In this document: in pieces, positions 43,971 through 49,169 of the stretch
How positions within the stretch are numbered: position 1 is the first letter of the stretch
Layout: each line of letters opens with the position of its first letter
Assembly: GCA_031553755.1 (NCBI GenBank)
Contig: JAVBKZ010000011.1
Span: forward strand, 1-49,169
From: JAIRVZ01 sp031553755
GTDB taxonomy: Bacteria; Bacteroidota; Bacteroidia; Bacteroidales; Azobacteroidaceae
Direction: 5' to 3'
DNA: 49,169 nucleotides
The notes under the pieces: model-generated
Seen by the model: only the letters and a program-made list of their open reading frames with translations
Database searches by the model: none
Told to the model about the DNA's origin: nothing
Position numbers and translations under genes: made by a program

Positions 43971-45824
43971 ATGAGTAAGCAAAAAGGAAATATCGGAGTA
44001 ACTACGGAAAATATTTTTCCGATTATCAAGAAATTTTTATACAGCGATCATGAAATTTTTCTTCGTGAATTGGTTTCGAATGCCGTTGACGCGACTCAAA
44101 AATTAAAAACTTACGCGTCTGTCGGTGAATTTAAAGGCGAATTGGGAGATTTAACCATTCAAATCAAATCTGATAAGAAAACAATTACAATTTCAGACAA
44201 AGGTGTCGGATTGACAGCCGAAGAGATTGAAAAATACATCAATCAAATCGCGTTTTCAAGCGCTAACGATTTTCTTGACAAATATAAAAAAGACGCCAAT
44301 GCCATTATCGGACATTTCGGATTAGGTTTTTATTCCGCTTTTATGGTTTCTAAAAAGGTAGAAATTATCACAAAATCATGGCAAAAAGATGCTCTTGCTA
44401 TGAAATGGAGTTGTGATGGTTCTCCTGAATATACTTTGGAAGAAACAAAAAAAGAAGAACGAGGAACCGATATTATCCTTTATATAGATGATGAAAATCA
44501 GGAGTTTCTTGAAAATTCAAGAATTGAAGGATTGTTAAAAAAATATTGCCGTTTCCTTCCGATTCCTATCGCGTTTGGTAAAAAAACAGAATGGAAAGAT
44601 GGGAAAAGCGTTGAAACTGAAGAAGATAATATCATCAACGAAATCAATCCTTTGTGGACAAGGAAACCGACCGAATTAACAGACGAAGATTATAAAGCTT
44701 TTTACAAAAATTTATATCCTTTCAGCGAAGATCCTTTGTTTTGGATTCATTTGAATGTAGATTATCCGTTTAACCTTACAGGAATCCTCTATTTTCCTAA
44801 AATAAAGGCGAATATGGATTTGCAACGTAACAAAATTCAATTGTATTGCAACCAGGTATATGTAACCGATTCGGTAGAAGGTATTGTACCTGAATTTTTA
44901 ACTCTGTTGCATGGAGTTATCGATTCTCCGGATATCCCTTTGAATGTATCTCGTTCTTACCTGCAAAGCGACAGCAATGTGAAAAAAATTTCGAATCACA
45001 TTACCAAAAAAGTCGCGGATAAATTGGAAGATATTTTCAAAAACGACCGTTCGCAATTTGAAGAAAAATGGGATAGCCTGAAAATTTTTATCGAATACGG
45101 TATGTTAACCGATGATAAATTTACCGAACGTGCCGAAAAATTCGCTCTCCTGAAAAATACCGAGGGTAAATGTTTTACTTTCGAAGAATATAAAATGCTT
45201 ATCAATGGCAATCAAACCGATAAAGACGGTAATTTGATTTATCTTTATACAAGCAATAAGGAAGAACAATATTCATATATCCATGCCGCTCAACAAAAAG
45301 GATATGATGTTTTATTGATGGATGGACAGTTAGATGTTCACCTTGTTGGAAAATTAGAACAAAAATTTGAAAAAAGCCGTTTTGTCAGAGTTGACGGAGA
45401 TGTGATCGAAAACATCATCAAAAAAGCAGACAATAAAGAAGTTAAACTATCAGAAGAAGAAAGAAACGCGTTGGTAGACCGTTTCAAATTGGCTATTCCG
45501 ACAATGGAAAAAACTGATTTCGTGGTTGGATTTGAGCATTTGGGCGAAAAATCAGCGCCGGTTACCGTTACTCAAAACGAATTCATGCGCCGTATGACAG
45601 AAATGTCGGCCATGCAACCTGGTTTTAATTTCTACGGAGAAATGCCGATTTCATACAACATGATAGTTAATTTAGACCATCAGGTTGTACAAAAAATTCA
45701 GGAAAACGCGGAAAATTCTGAAAATACAATCAAACAAATGGTTGATTTAGCGTTACTTTCTTCCGGATTGTTGAAAGGCGAAGCTCTAAGTAATTTTGTT
45801 AAACGGAGTATAGAACTTATCTGA
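43971..45824 (+). CDS. htpG: Hsp90-family chaperone HtpG
   Basis: A 617-residue cytoplasmic ATP-dependent chaperone. The GHKL ATP-binding domain shows FLRELVSNAVDATQKL near 31-46, ISDKGVGL near 74-81 and IGHFGLGFYSAFMV near 111-124; the middle domain (NLTGILYFPK, LNVSRSYLQSD) and C-terminal dimerization domain follow. It ends without an MEEVD tail, as expected in bacteria. Monocistronic, with a bidirectional terminator after it. No CIRCE-like element was seen upstream. Confidence 0.95.
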   Translation: MSKQKGNIGVTTENIFPIIKKFLYSDHEIFLRELVSNAVDATQKLKTYASVGEFKGELGDLTIQIKSDKKTITISDKGVGLTAEEIEKYINQIAFSSANDFLDKYKKDANAIIGHFGLGFYSAFMVSKKVEIITKSWQKDALAMKWSCDGSPEYTLEETKKEERGTDIILYIDDENQEFLENSRIEGLLKKYCRFLPIPIAFGKKTEWKDGKSVETEEDNIINEINPLWTRKPTELTDEDYKAFYKNLYPFSEDPLFWIHLNVDYPFNLTGILYFPKIKANMDLQRNKIQLYCNQVYVTDSVEGIVPEFLTLLHGVIDSPDIPLNVSRSYLQSDSNVKKISNHITKKVADKLEDIFKNDRSQFEEKWDSLKIFIEYGMLTDDKFTERAEKFALLKNTEGKCFTFEEYKMLINGNQTDKDGNLIYLYTSNKEEQYSYIHAAQQKGYDVLLMDGQLDVHLVGKLEQKFEKSRFVRVDGDVIENIIKKADNKEVKLSEEERNALVDRFKLAIPTMEKTDFVVGFEHLGEKSAPVTVTQNEFMRRMTEMSAMQPGFNFYGEMPISYNMIVNLDHQVVQKIQENAENSENTIKQMVDLALLSSGLLKGEALSNFVKRSIELI

Positions 45825-45846
45825 TTTCGTTAATTTTAAGTATTTT

Positions 45847-45898
45847 AAAAGTATTATTGAGACTCAGACACCAAATTCGACTCAATAATACTTTTTTT
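45847..45898. terminator. Bidirectional terminator between htpG and the HTCS gene
   Basis: AAAAGTATTATTGAG (45847-45861) pairs with CTCAATAATACTTTT and continues in a T run; the opposite strand also ends in T residues. It serves two convergent genes. Confidence 0.8.
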
Positions 45899-45913
45899 AT
45901 TTTATCAACCTAA

Positions 45914-48688
45914 TCATCGAATCCGTTTTAAATAATCTGTCGGACTTTCGTTGTAATATTCTTTGAAACACTTGGCAAAATAGGATGGCGATGTGAAACC
46001 TACATCATAGGCAACTTCAGCTATATTTAAATCGGAAGATGACAGCAAAACAAACGCTTTTTTCAAACGCATGATTCTCAACAGTTCGTTAGGAGAGAAA
46101 TTTGTCAGGGATTTGACTTTGCGATATAATTGTGTTCGAGATAATCCTATGTGTTGTCCCAAATCTTCCACATTAAGATTCGAATCCGAGAGATTTTCTT
46201 CGATAAGTGTCCTTAATTTTTCAAGGAAATTTTCATCGACTTCATTCAGCATTTCTTTACTTTCGGGAGTAAAAACATTTTTTTGAAGCAACTCCCTCAA
46301 GTGCTTACGATTTTCTATTAGATTGGAGATGCGAGATTCCAATACATCAGAATTGAATGGTTTGGAAATATAATCATCAGCTCCGCTTTTAAATCCTTCA
46401 ATTCGTTGTTCGTCTAATGAACGAGCCGTTAGGAGAATTATCGGAATATGACCGGTTGAAAGTTCGTTTTTCAACAAGCCACATAATTCCACTCCATTCA
46501 TTTTGGGCATCATCACATCGCATACAATAATATCAGGAACGTGCTTCACTGCTTTTTTGAAACCTTCCTCTCCGTCTTTCGCCTCAATAATTTCATAGTG
46601 ATTGGATAATATCGTTCGGATGTAAGAACGGATATCAGGATTGTCGTCTACAACCAAAACCAATTCTTTGCCTTTTTTTATTTTGTCTTCGATAAATATT
46701 TTTTCAGACGAATCGAAAGAGTCTTCCAACGTGTTAACGTCACTCATCGTTTGAAGGCGAGTGTTATGTCCTTGGATAGCGAAGAATCCTGATTTATCAA
46801 TCGGCAATTTTACCGTAAAAGTAGTCAATCCGGATTCGCTTTCGGCCGAAATCATTCCGTCATGTAATTCTATGAGTGATTTAGCTAAAGCCAACCCGAT
46901 TCCTGAACCGGCCATTCGGGAGTCTATCTGATAAAAACGGTCGAAGATATTATGGATGTCTTGTTTGGATATTCCTGTTCCTGAATTGGCTATCGTAATG
47001 ACGGCATACTCTTTTTCGTTTTGTTTTTCTTTTTCTAACGAAATAACAATTTTTCCCTTTTCGGGAGTGAATTTAAAGGCGTTGGAAAGAAGATTGAAAT
47101 ACACCCGCTCCATTTTTTCTTCATCAAAATTCATTATGAAATTATCTTCTTCCGGATGATTGAATATCAAAGAAATATTCTTTTTCTTGAAAATTTCCAT
47201 AAATGATTCATTCCAACCGATGATTTGCTGTCGTAAGTCGTTTTGAGTTATGTTGAGCGTTAATTTTCCGTTTTCATATTTCCTAAAATCAATAATTTGG
47301 TCGATTAATTTCAACAAAACCCTGACATTCTTTTGAATGAGTGAAAGCAATCGTTTCTGTTCCATACTAATCTTTTCATCGGCCAAAAGTGAACTGACCG
47401 GACCAGAAATCAACGTCAAAGGTGTTCTGAATTCATGCGATATATTGGTGAAAAACACCAATTTAGCATGGGTTGCATCTTCCAATTGCTTGGAAAGAGA
47501 AATCAATTGGTCTCGCTGTTGTTCCGATAAGTTTTTTTGTTCGTTAATCTCGTTGTTCCGAATTTCCAATTCTTTATTCAAACGATTTTTAGAGCGATAA
47601 GCAAAATAAAAAATGACAAAGAAAACGACAAGCAACAATACTATAAAAACAGAACTGAAAAGCATGTAACGTTGGGTGTTGTATTGAGATAAAAATGTAT
47701 CGACCCGCTCGTTCAAGAAATTTATTTTATTTTCCTGTTCGATAATTTGATCGGATTGCAATTTCAATACACGGGCATTGCTTTTATTGACAACATAGGT
47801 ATACAGCGGATTATATTTTTCGTAAGGCTTTTTCTCCAAAATATTCATTGCCAACTGAATGATTTTTTCTCCTCCGGTCGGATAGGCGAAAGTGGCTTCT
47901 AATTTATTATCAAGCACTTGTTCGATTCCTCCATCTTTTCCAGGTAGTGCATCGATTCCGATAAAATAAATATCTTTCGCTTTTCCTTGCTGTTTGGCGG
48001 CATTATATGCGCCTATCGCCATCCTGTCATTATGCGCGTAAACCAAGTCAACGGGAAGGCTGTCTCTCAACGCTTCTTCCATTTTGTTTTCGGCAACATC
48101 TTTCAGCCATGCGCCATCGGTATCGGAAACGATTTTGATTCCCGGATATTTGGCTATCACACTGAAAAATCCCTGATGACGTTCCATTGCCGGAGTAGAA
48201 CCTTCCAATCCTCTGATTTCTACAATATTTCCTTTTTCTTTCAGCAGGTTAACCACATAATTTCCAACTTCTTTTCCAATTTCATAATTGTCGGCGCCTA
48301 TAAACGCGGTATACTTATCGGATAAAATTTTTCGGTCGACCAATATAACAGGAATCCCTGAATAATACGCTTTTTCTATGACTGATGTGATAGGCGCCGC
48401 TTTGTTGGGAGAAACAATCAATAAATCAACTCCTTGCGCGATAAATTCTTCGATATCGGATATTTGTTTTTCGGTATCATCGACAACAGTCTTGATATTC
48501 AGTTCAATTCCTTGATGCAGAATGGATTCGTGCATCATTTCTTTATTCATTTTATCTCTCCACGTATCATCGCTACATTGAGAAACGCCGATTTTGTAAT
48601 AAGGTGTTTGTTGTTTGCAGGAAAGAAAGAACAAACAAAAAAGAACTATCGAAAACAGAAAAAAAAAATTGTGGTTCTTTATTTTCAT
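45914..48688 (-). CDS. Hybrid two-component sensor/regulator (HTCS) with sugar-binding-like sensor
   Basis: A 924-residue all-in-one sensor and transcription factor. It has an N-terminal export signal, a periplasmic LacI/RbsB-type binding domain (about 30-310; GVDLLIVSPNKAAPI, YAHNDRMAIGAYNAA), a membrane helix at 341-363, HisKA with His418 (HEFRTP), HATPase (N536 in NLLSNAFKF; GSGIGLAL), a receiver with Asp724 (VCDVMMPK) and a C-terminal AraC-type DNA-binding domain (840-924). In Bacteroidota this form senses a mono- or oligosaccharide and switches on a utilisation locus. No such locus lies within the window; its target may be to the right. Confidence 0.95.
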   Translation of the reverse strand: MKIKNHNFFFLFSIVLFCLFFLSCKQQTPYYKIGVSQCSDDTWRDKMNKEMMHESILHQGIELNIKTVVDDTEKQISDIEEFIAQGVDLLIVSPNKAAPITSVIEKAYYSGIPVILVDRKILSDKYTAFIGADNYEIGKEVGNYVVNLLKEKGNIVEIRGLEGSTPAMERHQGFFSVIAKYPGIKIVSDTDGAWLKDVAENKMEEALRDSLPVDLVYAHNDRMAIGAYNAAKQQGKAKDIYFIGIDALPGKDGGIEQVLDNKLEATFAYPTGGEKIIQLAMNILEKKPYEKYNPLYTYVVNKSNARVLKLQSDQIIEQENKINFLNERVDTFLSQYNTQRYMLFSSVFIVLLLVVFFVIFYFAYRSKNRLNKELEIRNNEINEQKNLSEQQRDQLISLSKQLEDATHAKLVFFTNISHEFRTPLTLISGPVSSLLADEKISMEQKRLLSLIQKNVRVLLKLIDQIIDFRKYENGKLTLNITQNDLRQQIIGWNESFMEIFKKKNISLIFNHPEEDNFIMNFDEEKMERVYFNLLSNAFKFTPEKGKIVISLEKEKQNEKEYAVITIANSGTGISKQDIHNIFDRFYQIDSRMAGSGIGLALAKSLIELHDGMISAESESGLTTFTVKLPIDKSGFFAIQGHNTRLQTMSDVNTLEDSFDSSEKIFIEDKIKKGKELVLVVDDNPDIRSYIRTILSNHYEIIEAKDGEEGFKKAVKHVPDIIVCDVMMPKMNGVELCGLLKNELSTGHIPIILLTARSLDEQRIEGFKSGADDYISKPFNSDVLESRISNLIENRKHLRELLQKNVFTPESKEMLNEVDENFLEKLRTLIEENLSDSNLNVEDLGQHIGLSRTQLYRKVKSLTNFSPNELLRIMRLKKAFVLLSSSDLNIAEVAYDVGFTSPSYFAKCFKEYYNESPTDYLKRIR

Positions 48689-48860
48689 TTTATTCAGACA
48701 ATTAAGCTTTCGTATATAACCCCATCATTTTATTTACCACATTATGAATTTAAACAATTATTCACTATTTTTTTTAGATGATAAAAGACAAATATAAAGA
48801 TTAAAATCAGGAAATCAAATTAGTTTAAATTTATACTCGTGGACGAAATGAATGTTTTTA

Positions 48861-49006
48861 AACCACATAGGCACATAGAACACATAAGTTTTTAGACAAA
48901 AGAACAAAGACCAAAAGACAAGTCTTAAAGACTTTTAATCTAAATCCATCTTCTTTGTTCTATAAATCTTTATTCCCATAATAATTTCTATGTGCCTTAT
49001 GTGGTT
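48861..49006. repeat. 146-bp nested inverted repeat (MITE-like)
   Basis: Outer arms AACCACATAGGCACATAGAA (48861-48880) and its complement at 48986-49006 (one inserted T); middle arms AGAACAAAGA (48901-48910) and TCTTTGTTCT (48952-48961); inner near-palindrome AAGTCTT-A-AAGACTT (48920-48934). No coding sequence. It could be a non-autonomous mobile or REP-like element, or a strong RNA structure. Confidence 0.7.
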
Positions 49007-49028
49007 AAAATATAACTCATATAGCCTA

Positions 49029-49045
49029 CAGGGCAAACGCATCTA
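49029..49045 (+). mobile_element. Probable left inverted end of an ISAs1-type element
   Basis: CAGGGCAAACGCATC begins at 49029, 78 bases before the transposase ATG. ISAs1-family ends typically start CAGGG. The right end is outside the window, so the match cannot be confirmed. Confidence 0.5.
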
Positions 49046-49106
49046 AAATTTTCAAAGGTTTTTAAACAATAAGTATCGTTGTGTATCGTTTAGCAATAAA
49101 AACGAT

Positions 49107-49169
49107 ATGCAATCCCCTATTCATTATTTTACAGAGATGAGCGATCCCCGCGTAGAGCGGACAAAAGAA
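49107..49169 (+). CDS. ISAs1-family transposase, 5' part (cut by window edge)
   Basis: The last 21 codons of the window, beginning MQSPIHYFTEMSDPRVERTK, match the N-terminal signature of ISAs1-family transposases (xxxYFxxIxDPRxxRTK). The gene continues beyond the window, so its intactness is unknown. Confidence 0.7.
   Translation, partial: MQSPIHYFTEMSDPRVERTKE

Noticed and set aside
47987..48325. 112-codon plus-strand frame inside the HTCS gene
   Set aside because: Antisense shadow of the sugar-binding-like domain, with no independent support.

Overview
The window looks like a chromosome segment of a Bacteroidota bacterium, most likely Bacteroidales. The evidence is a low-GC chromosome, promoters of the Bacteroidota type (TTTG/TTG, about 20 bases, then TAnnTTTG), a PorQ-type secretion gene, a C10 protease with a C-terminal type IX sorting domain, a hybrid two-component (HTCS) regulator, and the rpmB-rpmG-DUF4295-ftsY-rimO gene order. 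I do not commit to a genus.

Region 1 (1 to about 24.8 kb) is the right-hand part of an integrated mobilizable element abutting a tRNA-Phe gene. From the tRNA inward it carries a tyrosine integrase, a small regulator-like gene, two helix-turn-helix proteins, a ParA-DUF3408-membrane protein operon, a MobC/relaxase pair with a probable oriT, and then about 18 kb of DNA-restriction cargo. Its left end is outside the window, and no type IV secretion or coupling protein gene is visible, so it may depend on a helper.

The cargo holds two unlike type III-like restriction-modification loci facing each other, each headed by a small XRE-type regulator. The left locus (+ strand) runs XRE, Mod, PHP-SMC-like ATPase, AlbA_2/GHKL ATP-binding protein, Res, PLD/SNF2 helicase, with 1 to 20 base spacings or overlaps. 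The right locus (- strand) runs XRE, 39-codon ORF, Res, DinD-like protein, Mod, and then an AT-rich gene I cannot identify. They meet near 11.1 kb at a scar where the SNF2 helicase gene loses its second half and the opposite strand carries only the first ~30 codons of a BRO-N/KilA-N-like gene. This composite locus is the most unusual part of the window.

Region 2 (24.8 to 49.2 kb) is ordinary chromosome: tRNA-Phe, a PAP2 phosphatase, a small DNA-binding protein, a DUF2007-UspA protein, a FeoA-FeoB fusion with a Cys-rich partner, the ribosomal protein/ftsY/rimO block, a secreted C10 protease, an M3 peptidase lipoprotein, a nitroreductase, a DUF2520 protein, an ABC-F ATPase, TonB, PorQ, HtpG and an HTCS sensor. 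It also holds decayed mobile or accessory DNA: an IS1595 fragment, an internally deleted DUF1016 nuclease gene, two nested-palindrome repeats, and the left end of an ISAs1-type insertion sequence cut by the window edge.
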